From the NCBI GenBank assembly GCA_963777625.1, contig CAVZRO010000001.1, forward strand, positions 496,001 to 560,000: a DNA stretch of 64,000 bases, given 5' to 3'. The notes beneath the pieces are model-generated. The model did no database searches. It was not told where the DNA came from and was given only the letters and a program-made list of their open reading frames with translations. This DNA is from DATDIC01 sp963777625 (GTDB taxonomy: Bacteria > Pseudomonadota > Alphaproteobacteria > Acetobacterales > Acetobacteraceae). Both the position numbers and the translations under genes were made by a program. Positions 27,420 to 37,273 of the stretch are shown here, piece after piece (position 1 is the first letter of the stretch; every line of letters starts with the position of its first letter).

Positions 27420-28163
27420 CTACAACCAGTAACGTAGACTAAGTGACTCTAATGTACGGGTTGACTCTGTCCCGGTAACCGCAATTCGTTCACGGAACTC
27501 CCGGAGTCCTTCCTCAGTCAGAACCATCGAACGCATTTCGTCAACAATATCGGCATACATTTCGGTTAATACCTCAGATTTAGGATTCAGATTGGTACAA
27601 ATTGTGATGCCCGTGGGAGGCGCATCTAAAACTTCTATTCGTATGTCGGGTCGGTACTGTATCAGAATTGGGAGTATCTTCCAAACGTCGCCTGTCCAGG
27701 CAGTTCCGGGACAATGCACACGAGAAGCCATGTGAACGTCGGCAGGGAGGCAATCATGTAAGACAATAAGAGAATTGCGCTTTGAGTACCGCTCGACCTG
27801 AATGAAATCCCTCAAAGCAAACTCGGCTAAGTGCATCCCATCCAGGAACGCCATGTCAATCTCGCGCTCCAATAATGCACGGGGGCTAAATTGTGAAAAG
27901 AATTCATCACTGGTCATCTGAAAGAAAAGACAGACTGGCTTCCCAGCCAGCACATCCCGATCAAAAGCGAACCATGGGTCGACCGCTATAGTGGGACATT
28001 GAGCAAGCTCCAATGAGCGGCCAGACAACGTACCGATCTCAAGATAGCTCTTCGGTCGAAGCAATTGATGAAGACGCTTGAGAACCTCGAGATATTCAGC
28101 TCGTTCCACCAACGTGTCCACGGCAGCTCCATTGTCCAACGTGCGTGACTCTCGCTGTAACAT
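27420..28163 (-). CDS. Class I methyltransferase (Methyltransf_24-like) among tail genes
   Basis: 247 residues. Motif I-like SYLEIGTLSGRSLELAQ and then TIAVDPWFAFDR; acidic motif IDMAFLDGMHLAEFALRDFI; and LIVLHDCLPADV. This pattern is that of the Methyltransf_24 group, often acting on sugars or small molecules in surface polysaccharide clusters. Placed between two spike genes, it may modify the host O-antigen or be a moron gene carried by the phage. GC is lower than in the core genes. The substrate is unknown. Confidence 0.75.
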   Translation of the reverse strand: MLQRESRTLDNGAAVDTLVERAEYLEVLKRLHQLLRPKSYLEIGTLSGRSLELAQCPTIAVDPWFAFDRDVLAGKPVCLFFQMTSDEFFSQFSPRALLEREIDMAFLDGMHLAEFALRDFIQVERYSKRNSLIVLHDCLPADVHMASRVHCPGTAWTGDVWKILPILIQYRPDIRIEVLDAPPTGITICTNLNPKSEVLTEMYADIVDEMRSMVLTEEGLREFRERIAVTGTESTRTLESLSLRYWL

Positions 28164-28186
28164 AGAGTCAAAGCTCCTAACAGGAG

Positions 28187-31112
28187 CTAACCGACCTCCG
28201 TCGCCTCGACCGACGCGGTCCAGTGAAGCGGGTAACCCGTCGCGCCGGTGACGGTGACGTTCAGACCTCCATTCACCAGGTCACCAGTAACCGAGACCGA
28301 CCATGTGTTGCCCGCCCCAATGTACCTTGCCGGCGCAATGGCGGTCCCGCCGCCTGCTACAACCACACTGCCTGGCCCATTCCCCCGATGCAGCAGCAAG
28401 CTATCCAGCAACCAGACAGCGGCATCAGCAGCCTCGTAGTGCCGGGCGACGATTACAATCCTCAATCCATATAACGTCCAGTCGGGAACGTTGACGGTGT
28501 TCGTAGTACCTGGCAACGGCGCTATCCGAAGTCAGGCGAACCGGCGCCACGTCGTTCGAAAATGCGCCAAGAATTTGGACTGATTTTTGCCTGTACCCCC
28601 CAGGCGCTGTCGTATCTGATGACCAAACGAGAACACCAGAGCGCCCATGGTCGCTAGCGTTTGCACCGCCCGGAGCAGCGGAATTATTTCCGCTGATCTG
28701 ATTTGCGAAGCCGATCGACACCGATGCTTGGCCACTGGCAACGCTATAACTACCTCCGGCGAGGGACCACGGCCCCGATGCTGTATTGCCGTAACCGCCA
28801 AGAACAATGGAATAGCCTCCGCTCGCTATTTGGCCAGCCTGTGCCCGGAACATCTGGAGATCGACGGCACCCCCATTGCGAGCATTGCCCCCACTTGCAG
28901 TGTTATCCGGCACCTGCCCCAGCACGAAAGCGCCCAGGCTCCCGTTGGGGGAAAGGATGATCGAGCTATTTGTAGCCTCCGCGATCAGAGCAAATCCTGG
29001 TTGCGTAGTTCCCTGGGGCACGGACTGCAACGATCCAATCCCCGCGCCAGCACGCAGCACCTCCAAATGCTTAACAACTGACGTACCAGTCGTTGTGGCC
29101 TCAAGCGCCAACGTCGATTGCGGGCTGCCATCCGTCGTGGCAACGCTCGGGTCCGTACTGATCCAGACTTTCTCGTGAAGATGAGTCTCCGTCGCTGTTG
29201 GGCTGATATTGGCCGTGTCGCGCACCATGAAAAGATCTACAGCTCCGATCGAAGTCGGATCTATCGTGATCCATGGAGAGTCGGTGCCATTGTCGATAAA
29301 GGGCGCGATTATCTTCCATCGGTTGACATTGGCTTGAACTACAACCGGGGTCGTAGGCCCAGCCTCGTTGATCATTGGGTTACAGATGGTCCCCCAACTG
29401 ACGGATCCCAGCCTATAATGGGCAACTCCGGTCCCATCGATAGGGCCCACTGTTGACATTCCGGCGATTTGCACTTCGCCGATCTGCTGCATGTCGAAGC
29501 CAACCGATGCACCATTCGAATAACCATCGAAGCATTGACAGGATGCCTCCTTCCCCTGCCATAAGAAGCCAGTAGTCCCCACCCAGCCGTCGTTCAGACG
29601 TTCATAGCCACATCTCCTAAGTGTAACGGACCCAACATTCGAAAGCTGAAATCCGATTTGCCAATGAAGAGCGAAAAAATTATCAAGAACCCAGCCGTCC
29701 GTCTGATCATGCAGATAAAATGCAGGCCCCGGCCGGCGCCAGGACCAATCTGGACTGCTATTAGATGTCCCTATTGCGTAATACGGAACACAATGAAAGT
29801 CTCGCAAATAGGCATTATCACCGGCCCAGGTCCCCTCCAGAATCGTGATACAATCAGCTTGGATCCGGCTCGCGTAAAACTCCCCCGACATAGCGAGTAT
29901 TCCAGTCCGGAAACCAATTATCTGGAGGTCCTCGAGTACATTGTTGCCGAGATTCGGAAGGATCAGTATCCCGATGCTGGTTCCGAAGCGGATACCCTGC
30001 CCTCCTCCAATCTCAGTACTTCCAATCGAATGAGATAGAGTTACCGTAGCCGGGGATACATTAATAACCGTTGTACCAAGCGGAACGCCCTTTCCGAAGA
30101 CTGGCATTCCAGCTACAACCCCAGTAGTCGATGCAAACGTCAGAATGTTGCTGCCTACGGCACTACCCGATGTAGTAATTAGACTAACTGCCTCACTCGC
30201 CCAAGTTGCGACAGCGCCACCTACCTGAGCACTATTCGGATTGGCCAAAAGCCCCTTGCGAAAGATTTTGAGGTTCTTGAGCTGCGCGGCATATCCCAGA
30301 TTCACGCAATACGCCGGATTCAGATAAAAGCCACACCCAGTGAATAGCGCGTTGTTCGCCTGATTGGCAAGTGGAGCCGTACCCTCAATGACGACACCAG
30401 GAGGGACAACCAGGTTCCCGCTATCGATCAGATAAAAGGTGCCTTCTGGCACCAGTACCCGCTGCCCTGACGTAAAGGCAGCAAGGAACGAATTAATTAC
30501 ACTCGTGTCGTCTGTAGACCCATCTCCCTTGGCTCCCGAAGCGGCCAGGGATACTCCGACGTCATCAACATATTGTTTGGTTGCAGCCTCAAGAGGTGTG
30601 ACCGGGCTTCCTGCCAAGGATAGGGGGCCCGCCATCGAACCGCCAGCCTTCGGCAGCGTAGCCGCAGCAAAGTTCGCCAGTGTACCCGCTATAGTACTGC
30701 CGGTTGGCGTTATCATCATTTCTGACGAGTCTATGTTTGATAGCCCCGAAAGCCCACTCATGAACTGCGCGTAGGAAACTGCGGTGTTTGCACCGTTCTG
30801 GCCGAGACTGACTAAATCAGTCTGGGACGGCACGGTTCCTGCTGGTAATTCAGATATCATATAAGGGGAGGCGGTTGCGGACAAGGTGCCCTGCGATAAC
30901 ACTAGATTGTTGCCAATCGCTATTTCCTCGGGTGAACCGGTACCCGCACTGTTGCGCCCCAGCACATAACCACTAGTAACGGCCAGCTCAACTTGCAGAC
31001 CGTTGATGACCTGCGCACGGGTGGCTTTCCGGGCAACGCCTGACTGGCTTACGACGAGTTCATCCGAGTCAGACGTTGCAGTCGCCGGAGCGAGCTGGTC
31101 AATAGTCGGCAT
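28187..31112 (-). pseudogene. Tailspike with pectate-lyase-like beta-helix, frameshifted near the C-terminus
   Basis: Frame 1 (ATG 31112) covers 895 residues: an N-terminal attachment module (MPTIDQLAPATATSDSDELV and then VSQSGVARK...), then a glycoside/pectate-lyase-type beta-helix start (GAKGDGSTDDTSVINSFLAA and VLVPEGTFYLIDSGNLVVPP) and many beta rungs. After ~'RLTSDSAV' the frame ends in a basic tail at 28425. A second frame from ~28515 to 28187 (NTVNVPDWTLYGLRIVIVAR ... SVEATEVG) is a plausible C-terminal cap. Deleting one C at 28518-28519 joins them as SDSALPGTTNTV. Intact size about 974 residues. Likely degrades or binds host polysaccharide. Confidence 0.75.
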
Positions 31113-31174
31113 GTATTGGAGGCTCCGATAGAGAGGCGAACTGAAATCGCGATACAGCGGGGCGGTTCGGCTGG

Positions 31175-31657
31175 CTAGCTGCTCAGTACCGGATTGCCAT
31201 TCTGGTCCATAACAGCCACCCCGAGATCAGTTGTAATGGCGAACGGGGGAACCGGTGGGTCGGAGAGTGGCAACACAGGAAGTAAAACACTTCTTTGCAG
31301 CATCCTGCCGCTCATCGTACTAACCTTCACTGTTACGACATATAGGGTATTTATTTGGCCTGCCGTCAGCCACAAAACAATCGCCGACCCGTCGGCGGCA
31401 ACGCTATTCAGTGTGAGGTCACCTGGATTGCTTGGGGAGATCGCCACGTCCAAGGTCGCTATGGCATCTCCCTCATTCCCGACCAGGGCCGCTGAAATAT
31501 CGAGGCGATAATCGAGTGTATCCACTGGATCCTTTGCGGGCCAGTTCAACGGCGCGGGTGCTACGGCAACCGCCCCGCGTGGAACTGGTACAAAGGAGTC
31601 CAATTTCACCGTCCGGGCACAGGACGGTTTGGAAACATAGCTGGCAGGTGTGACCAT
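31175..31657 (-). CDS. Putative tail fibre adaptor protein
   Basis: 160 residues from ATG 31657. Beta-rich; the body DYRLDISAALVGNEGDAIAT then LDVAISPSNPGDLTL resembles phage fibre-tail adaptor proteins, with a polyproline break (SDPPVPPFA) and a C-terminal AVMDQNGNPVLSS. It lies between a Gly-rich fibre with its small partner and the tailspike, the position expected for an adaptor. No enzymatic motif. Confidence 0.55.
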   Translation of the reverse strand: MVTPASYVSKPSCARTVKLDSFVPVPRGAVAVAPAPLNWPAKDPVDTLDYRLDISAALVGNEGDAIATLDVAISPSNPGDLTLNSVAADGSAIVLWLTAGQINTLYVVTVKVSTMSGRMLQRSVLLPVLPLSDPPVPPFAITTDLGVAVMDQNGNPVLSS

Positions 31658-31719
31658 GAGGGAACTCACTCTCGGCGGCGAATGGAAGATTGAGGGGACG
31701 GGGCCGCTAAGCTAACTGG

Positions 31720-31989
31720 TCAACTGGCTTTCTCAAGTTCTGCGATCCGACCTTCCAGGAACGCGAGTTGCTGTCGGAGTTCCGTCAACGTAGGCAAATT
31801 ATTGTTCGATGTCTCTGGCGCGGCCTGTTGAACGAATTGGCCACCTTCAAGCAGCCAACCTTCCGCCACGTTCTGGACGGAGGACGCATCAACCCACATG
31901 ATCCCCGGAGCAAACATCTCCGAGATATTTCCCTCTGTGGTCAGCAGTTCGGCAACTATCCCATTCTGAATACGTACATATTTTTTCAT
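31720..31989 (-). CDS. Small tail fibre-associated protein
   Basis: 89 residues from ATG 31989. An N-terminal beta region (MKKYVRIQNGIVAELLTTEG), a middle WVDASSVQNVAEGWLLEGGQ and a C-terminal coiled coil (LRQQLAFLEGRIAELEKAS). Proteins of this look often sit next to fibre genes and are called tail fibre assembly or fibre-capping proteins. It begins only five bases after the fibre stop at 31995. Confidence 0.55.
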   Translation of the reverse strand: MKKYVRIQNGIVAELLTTEGNISEMFAPGIMWVDASSVQNVAEGWLLEGGQFVQQAAPETSNNNLPTLTELRQQLAFLEGRIAELEKAS

Positions 31990-31994
31990 CGATA

Positions 31995-33245
31995 TCACCA
32001 CCTCACCACCACAAGACCATTTGAGCCGGCGCCACCATTAAATGGCGTTGTTCCACCCGTACCGGTGCCCGCCCCGGAAGCTCCTCCCCCCGGAAAGATT
32101 CCGTTATTTCCGATCGTCCCACTGCCTTGACTGCCGCCCATCGGCGCTCCACCCCCAAGCCCGCCGGCGCCCATGAACGCGGACTGGCCAGCCGAACCCG
32201 TAAGGTTGACGTCCCCGGCAATTCCCCCTCCGGGCGATGCACCGTTCTGGGGACTACTGATGCTCGCGAGCGGATTTAATGTTCCGCCCGTGGCACTGAC
32301 ATACGTTCCAAAACTCGAACTGTTGCCGGCAGCAGGAGTTCCGCCAGACGTCGTTCCACCGGCACCACCGGCTCCGACCGTGACTGGAATGACTTGGCCT
32401 GGAGTAAGACCACTGATTCGTTTTCGCGCATAGCCGCCGCCGGCACCTCCGCCACTAGCGCTGCTGCTGGTTGATGCATACGAGCCACTGCCCCCTCCCC
32501 AGATTTCGGTTTCAACCTGCGTTACGCCAGGCGGCACGGTGAATGAGCCTGAAACACCAAAGGTCTGAACTCCCGCTCCAAACCCCGTACTCAAGGTAGC
32601 CAGCTTGGAACGAAGAAACGGCGCCGCGGGAAACATCGAAATATTAGATGCGCTGATCGTCGTCTGGCCGTACGCGATCGTCACCACATATAATCCGACC
32701 CACCCGTTATCCACTGCCGGAGTGAGCTGTGATCCGGTATTGGCAGGTGCACCCGCCCTTGACTGCAGTTGAACCCGTTGGGTCCGTTGCGTGTTTTGTG
32801 GCGTACCCGAATTCGCCGGACCGGTGTAGGGTTGCGATGGATTGGCGGCATTGTAATAAGGCAACATGGTCGGATTGGTGTCGCTTTCCTGAAATAAGGC
32901 CTCGATCAGATAGTTCACTGACTGGCCCGACGTGGTCGGAGCCAAAAGAGTGAACGAAGTTGCGGTAAGATTGATGCCCATCTTTACCAGCGGATCTGTA
33001 ATATCCGCAGGGAGTGAGCCAAATGCATTCGGATCGACAAAACCAAGCTGGGTTATGCTTCCCGGGCCGACTGAAATGGTCATGGACGCCGGCACCGTCG
33101 GGATGCAACTCAGGCCATCCACCACAGTTGTGGTTCCAAGGGTCGCCTGAGCAAGATAACCGATCGCAACCATGGTGCTTCGGTTAAGATTCAGCACGTC
33201 AGTATCAAGCGGAATACTGCCGGGATAAACCAGGTTTCTGTCCAT
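31995..33245 (-). CDS. Tail fibre with glycine-rich C-terminal domain
   Basis: 416 residues. The N-terminal half looks like a baseplate-attached fibre (MDRNLVYPGSIPLDTDVLNL, repeated T/S-rich beta stretches). From about residue 250 it turns into a glycine-rich domain (SGSFTVPPGVTQVETEIWGG, then GGGAGGGYARKRISGLTPGQ) ending in GSNGLVVVRW. That ending matches the Gly-rich domain of many phage fibres and bacterial adhesins. Likely receptor binding. It follows the gpI-like gene as expected for a myovirus. Confidence 0.7.
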   Translation of the reverse strand: MDRNLVYPGSIPLDTDVLNLNRSTMVAIGYLAQATLGTTTVVDGLSCIPTVPASMTISVGPGSITQLGFVDPNAFGSLPADITDPLVKMGINLTATSFTLLAPTTSGQSVNYLIEALFQESDTNPTMLPYYNAANPSQPYTGPANSGTPQNTQRTQRVQLQSRAGAPANTGSQLTPAVDNGWVGLYVVTIAYGQTTISASNISMFPAAPFLRSKLATLSTGFGAGVQTFGVSGSFTVPPGVTQVETEIWGGGSGSYASTSSSASGGGAGGGYARKRISGLTPGQVIPVTVGAGGAGGTTSGGTPAAGNSSSFGTYVSATGGTLNPLASISSPQNGASPGGGIAGDVNLTGSAGQSAFMGAGGLGGGAPMGGSQGSGTIGNNGIFPGGGASGAGTGTGGTTPFNGGAGSNGLVVVRW

Positions 33246-33266
33246 TAGGTCCTCAGCTTAAGCCGT

Positions 33267-33941
33267 TTAATTGCTGATACGAGTCCACGCAATGCTGGCA
33301 GCCGGCATCACGCCTGTGATCGCTGCGTTGATATCTTCGTCCGTTACTTCGCCTTGCACCATGGATAGATTGGCGTATTCGATCGCCCCGACACAGTATC
33401 CACCGCCGGAGTCGTTCCAGCCGGAAACCACCGCGATTCCGCTACCCATCGGACGGAATGCAATTACAAAGCATTGGAACGGCAGCAAAAGACTGCCCCA
33501 TCCGCCGGCCGCACCATACCCAAGCCCGCTCACGGTCGCCGATGCCGATCCGTAACCCCCGGTATCCATGGTACGGGCCGGTTCGAATATGACCGGAGCC
33601 CGCCCGGTAAGGTCCTGTAGAACCGACGCTACAGCCGCGCGGGTGCCCCGTTCTCGAAACAACTCACGTTCAATCCGTAGTCGGAAGGTATCATCATCCT
33701 GACCGCTCCACCGCTGTAATTGTAGGCCAAAAAAGTCTCGCGCGATCACATCCAGCCAGATCCCGCTCGCGGAGGCGATCCGCGACTGGGCCTTGACGTA
33801 CTGCAGAATTCCATAGCTCCACGACCAGCCCGCCGCCAAACCGGCGAGTATAGCATCTCGCACCGGACTCTGATCAGCAAACCAGCGGGTCGGAAGAACC
33901 GCCGCAAGCCGGTTCTGGAAGTCTTCGGGATCACCAGTCAT
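33267..33941 (-). CDS. Tail protein I / DUF2612-like baseplate protein
   Basis: 224 residues from ATG 33941, directly after the baseplate J stop (TGAC-ATG). Region GIWLDVIARDFFGLQLQRWS then GQDDDTFRLRIERELFRERG and TRAAVASVLQDLTGRAP is characteristic of the tail I / DUF2612 group that closes the baseplate wedge and connects the fibres. An earlier in-frame start at 34004 would overlap J extensively and is rejected. Position between J and a fibre is canonical. Confidence 0.65.
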   Translation of the reverse strand: MTGDPEDFQNRLAAVLPTRWFADQSPVRDAILAGLAAGWSWSYGILQYVKAQSRIASASGIWLDVIARDFFGLQLQRWSGQDDDTFRLRIERELFRERGTRAAVASVLQDLTGRAPVIFEPARTMDTGGYGSASATVSGLGYGAAGGWGSLLLPFQCFVIAFRPMGSGIAVVSGWNDSGGGYCVGAIEYANLSMVQGEVTDEDINAAITGVMPAASIAWTRISN

Positions 33942-33942
33942 G

Positions 33943-35067
33943 TCAGTTAATCGCCATCGAGCCAGTCTTGACAACACCCGTCGGGGCCGGAACGATATCA
34001 GCACTGGCGCCGTTTACTGCCACCTGAGACACGTTGCTGATCCCCGCTGCTGCATCGTAAGCAAGTTGAGCGACTCTGGTGATGGGCAACGTTGAACCGA
34101 TTGGCAGTGTGTTTATGTAGCTACTGATTGCCTCGGAGACCGGTTGGATAAGGTTCGATTTCACAAACCCCGCGGAAGCCTCAACAACAAGCGTCACATT
34201 TGCTGTAATGACAGTCGGCGGCTGGACTGAAAACGTAGACCCGATCGGGCGAACGGCCTCTACGGCGCCACTAACAGTCGCGAGCAAGGTGGGATTCGGA
34301 TACCCCGAGCCGTCATCAACCGTGACAACGAAATTCCCCATCAGAGGATTTCCAGAAGTGTCAATGTTCTCCTGGATGGTATAATTGAGACCCTGCTGGA
34401 TGCTGCTGACCGCGTAGCCGACCGCCAACGGCGTCGCTCGGCTTCGACTTTGGATAAAATTCTGAAACCGGCCCCGAAACGCGGTATCGGATTCCGCATC
34501 GAGACCACCTTGTAGCGGTTCTGGATTCACTACGGTATCGACACCAGGAATGGCGGTTGCTAGTAACGTGATCGTCTCCGCTTGAACATTTCCCGCGCTA
34601 CCGGCAACCACCGCCACGACCGGAATGCTCAGCCCTGCCACCCCGGCAGGTACGGAAAATCCATTTAACGCCTGGTTCCACGATGTGTTTGAAGGTTCCA
34701 CGGTTACGGAGAAACTCTGTGACCCATCTGCCGTACGGACCAGAGCACCAACTGGAATAAGTGCCGGTGCACTCGGTGTGAACCGGGAAAAGGTTACACG
34801 CCCTATCGCTGCCACAGCCGGCAGCCGAGTCAGTGTCATATCGGCCATCCAGCTGTCCAGATCCGGTCCATTGCTGGTGGCAGCTCGGGTGCATTGAAGT
34901 ACCTGAAGGATCAGCCACTGCATCCAAAGACCAATGGACGCATTCGCCTCCAGAAGGGCTCGGGTGACTGACCCGACTGTCAAGTCCAGTATCTGTGACG
35001 AAGCCGACTGTACAGAAGCAGCCATGTTTTCGACAAGGCTGCTAAATGTCTGGAATGACAATTGCAT
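33943..35067 (-). CDS. Baseplate assembly protein J-like
   Basis: 374 residues. Motifs of the baseplate J family: SRFTPSAPALIPVGALVRTA, GLSIPVVAVVAGSAGNVQAE, NPEPLQGGLDAESDTAFRGR followed by FQNFIQSRSRATPLAVGYAV, and PTVITANVTLVVEASAGFVK. This wedge protein links the gp25-like subunit to the tail I protein. Follows gp25-like at 35070 by two bases. Family length is typical. Confidence 0.85.
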   Translation of the reverse strand: MQLSFQTFSSLVENMAASVQSASSQILDLTVGSVTRALLEANASIGLWMQWLILQVLQCTRAATSNGPDLDSWMADMTLTRLPAVAAIGRVTFSRFTPSAPALIPVGALVRTADGSQSFSVTVEPSNTSWNQALNGFSVPAGVAGLSIPVVAVVAGSAGNVQAETITLLATAIPGVDTVVNPEPLQGGLDAESDTAFRGRFQNFIQSRSRATPLAVGYAVSSIQQGLNYTIQENIDTSGNPLMGNFVVTVDDGSGYPNPTLLATVSGAVEAVRPIGSTFSVQPPTVITANVTLVVEASAGFVKSNLIQPVSEAISSYINTLPIGSTLPITRVAQLAYDAAAGISNVSQVAVNGASADIVPAPTGVVKTGSMAIN

Positions 35068-35069
35068 GG

Positions 35070-35447
35070 TTATGAACTGATCGAGAATGAGAGAACTTGC
35101 GTTTGGCTCGTCGTCGCATCCACGTATCTGATATGTACATACACGGTGCCTGACGCGCCGCCGGGCGCCACCTGCACATCGATAACAGGCTCAGGAGTAC
35201 GTGCCACGGCGGGCTCCTTAAATATCTGGCTGCGCACTACGGCGTGGATTTGCAACGGAGCCGCTGGTTGGCCGACGAACTGCGATAGTCCCGCTCCATA
35301 GTCCGGGTGCCATATATATTCGCCTTGGGTTGTCAGCAGGCGCCGCAGCAATCGTTGTTGGCCGGCGAGAGTTCCGGATACGGTGCCGAGATCCCCCGTC
35401 ATACCCACAGTCAGGTCTGAGCCCCACTGATGAAATAGATCTGTCAT
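35070..35447 (-). CDS. gp25/GpW-like baseplate wedge subunit
   Basis: 125 residues. Pattern of the GPW_gp25 family: LAGQQRLLRRLLTTQGEYIW HPDYGAGLSQFVGQP, where the Gly-x-G-L after WHPDYGAG is typical. In contractile systems this small protein starts wedge and sheath assembly. Encoded between the V-like spike and J-like wedge, in the usual order. Confidence 0.75.
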   Translation of the reverse strand: MTDLFHQWGSDLTVGMTGDLGTVSGTLAGQQRLLRRLLTTQGEYIWHPDYGAGLSQFVGQPAAPLQIHAVVRSQIFKEPAVARTPEPVIDVQVAPGGASGTVYVHIRYVDATTSQTQVLSFSISS

Positions 35448-35452
35448 CCACC

Positions 35453-36004
35453 TCAGTCCTGTTGATTTGGCTGAGTCGTTGTTCCGCCGCGGGAGTCGGT
35501 ATGGGTATGGGTGTTGTAATGGCTTCGGAGGTCGCCCATGGAATTATGCTGGTCAAAAATCTGGCCACTTGCATGGAAATCGCCGGTTACGGTAACGGTT
35601 CCGTTGATGTTAACCGGCCCATTGATGTAAACGGTTCCGTCGTTCTGTAATTTTACGCTAGATCCAGAGCTGTGTACGATCCACCATTCCCCGGCAGGCG
35701 CTTGAGGTGGTTGTTGCGAATCGGAGAAGGCGCAGCCAACAACAATGCCGTGCTCTGCGTCGCCCTCTTGCGCCAGCACCAGAACCTGATCTCCGGGCGA
35801 GGGTGGACAAGACATGCCCCAGCCAGCTCCAGTCCACGCTGAAAGAACTGGCAGCCAACCTGTCAAGACGCCCTCCGGCTGCAATGAAACACGAGCCGTC
35901 GAGGTATTTGGATCAACCGATGTAACTAGACCAAAGCGAGGCTGTGCCTGCCCTTGCACAAGCATTCCCGTTTGGGCCTTCAAAGCATTCAAAAGTCTTT
36001 CCAT
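35453..36004 (-). CDS. Baseplate assembly protein V-like (tail spike tip)
   Basis: 183 residues. An OB-fold-like N-terminus (FGLVTSVDPNTSTARVSLQP, GDQVLVLAQEGDAEHGIVVG) is followed by a beta-helix of N-G-T/V rungs (DGTVYINGPVNINGTVTVTG) and a metal-type tip HYNTHTHTDSRGGTTTQPN with H-x-H-x-H. This is the layout of P2 gpV, the trimeric membrane-piercing spike; the HTHTH tip probably binds iron. Confidence 0.85.
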   Translation of the reverse strand: MERLLNALKAQTGMLVQGQAQPRFGLVTSVDPNTSTARVSLQPEGVLTGWLPVLSAWTGAGWGMSCPPSPGDQVLVLAQEGDAEHGIVVGCAFSDSQQPPQAPAGEWWIVHSSGSSVKLQNDGTVYINGPVNINGTVTVTGDFHASGQIFDQHNSMGDLRSHYNTHTHTDSRGGTTTQPNQQD

Positions 36005-36007
36005 TCG

Positions 36008-37099
36008 CTATCCTGCGACACCCCCCACCGAATTGGTGGCTTGCGTTGTTTCGACCCGCGGCGAGCTGTTGTAAGCACGCAGGCGCTGAATGAAACCTCC
36101 TTCAATGCTTATATTCCGTTCGATAGTATCTAGGAAATACAGTTGGTCAAAGTCTGAATTAGTACCATACAGATTTAGCATACTGCGCGGGGTGAGTACC
36201 AGATCCGCCGGCATCGTAGCTTCGATTATTCGCTCATGCGCGATCAATTCCGCTATCCTCTGCCGCGCTAGTTTCAATGCTTGATCCGGAGTTAGATTTG
36301 GTCTTACAAGGACGTAGTTTTGTAAGGCGCCATAATCTCCGGCATCAACCAACGACGATACAACGCTCTGCGCAAACGTACTCTTAAGTCGGGAGTTCCA
36401 ACTTTTAACCGTTACCATAATATCGCGCGCGAGTGTCAGCGACCGCCTCAGTCGAAGGTTGATAAAGTCGGCTGTTTGAACCAAAGTTGCGCTGGCAAGG
36501 TCCTGGATCGCCGGCTGAAAATAGAGGCTTGTGCCGCTGACAAAGACATTAAACCCTTCATGACGAGCCAAGAAAACTAGTAGGTCCCACTCGGTGGTGG
36601 CTCGGCTAAACTGATTCAGAGTAATTCGATCGTGTTGATCATGATAATAGCGGCCCACCGGAGTCGCTGTGGGCGTTACTTCTGCTGACAAACCGTGGCG
36701 GGACGCGAGAATGGCCGCAATCTCACTTGCCGTCCGGTTGCTGAACGTCTCCTGGGTCCGAGCTTCAATAAGCGATGCGCTAAGATCCCGGCCATCAAGC
36801 CGGACAGTACGCCGGATCGCATCCACGGCGACGCTATCTACGCGTCCTTGTATCAGAGACGTGAACGAAATTCCATCCAGACTGAAGCGCAGCTCGACAA
36901 CTAGGCTGCCGCCTACCAGCCAGGCTGGCTCGACTGATGACGAACCCGGGTCAACAGTGACCAACACGCTGAAGCAATCCGCAGCGTAGTGACTATTGCT
37001 GGAGACCTCTGCCCTGATCACGCCTCCGATAGGATCGCCGTTGACGAGGGCCAGTATTTTTGGAGTGCGGGACAAGGCTCTCCGCTCAGTAAGTACCAA
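36008..37099 (-). CDS. Phage late control gene D-like hub protein
   Basis: 363 residues from TTG 37099 (GGAGG 5 bases upstream). This is a gpD/gp27/VgrG-N-like hub: 'LVVELRFSLDGISFTSLIQGR', SNRTASEIAAILASRHGLSA, ATTEWDLLVFLARHEGFNVF and IEATMPADLVLTPRSML. It forms the hub above the V-like spike. It overlaps the LysM gene by 14 bases. No better start is present downstream without losing the conserved N-terminus. Confidence 0.75.
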   Translation of the reverse strand: MVLTERRALSRTPKILALVNGDPIGGVIRAEVSSNSHYAADCFSVLVTVDPGSSSVEPAWLVGGSLVVELRFSLDGISFTSLIQGRVDSVAVDAIRRTVRLDGRDLSASLIEARTQETFSNRTASEIAAILASRHGLSAEVTPTATPVGRYYHDQHDRITLNQFSRATTEWDLLVFLARHEGFNVFVSGTSLYFQPAIQDLASATLVQTADFINLRLRRSLTLARDIMVTVKSWNSRLKSTFAQSVVSSLVDAGDYGALQNYVLVRPNLTPDQALKLARQRIAELIAHERIIEATMPADLVLTPRSMLNLYGTNSDFDQLYFLDTIERNISIEGGFIQRLRAYNSSPRVETTQATNSVGGVAG

Positions 37100-37271
37100 T
37101 TCCGCCTCCGGCGGACGAATTGATATCTGGAATCAGCAGGCTGATAATCCCCGTCAAAAATGGGTCCGAGATATCGTTCAATTGTGCGATGCGTATCCAC
37201 TGGGTAGCATCCCCCAGTTCCGCAGCGGCGATCTGGAATAGATTGCCGCCAGCTACGGTGATGCTCGTCAT
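37086..37271 (-). CDS. Tail protein X, LysM-like
   Basis: 61 residues. The whole protein is one LysM motif: MTSITVAGGNLFQIAAAELG then DATQWIRIAQLNDISDPFL and LLIPDI. This is typical of gpX, which binds the hub/tube in P2-like tails. ATG 37271 was preferred to TTG 37277. It overlaps both neighbours slightly. Confidence 0.8.
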   Translation of the reverse strand: MTSITVAGGNLFQIAAAELGDATQWIRIAQLNDISDPFLTGIISLLIPDINSSAGGGIGTY

Positions 37272-37273
37272 CG

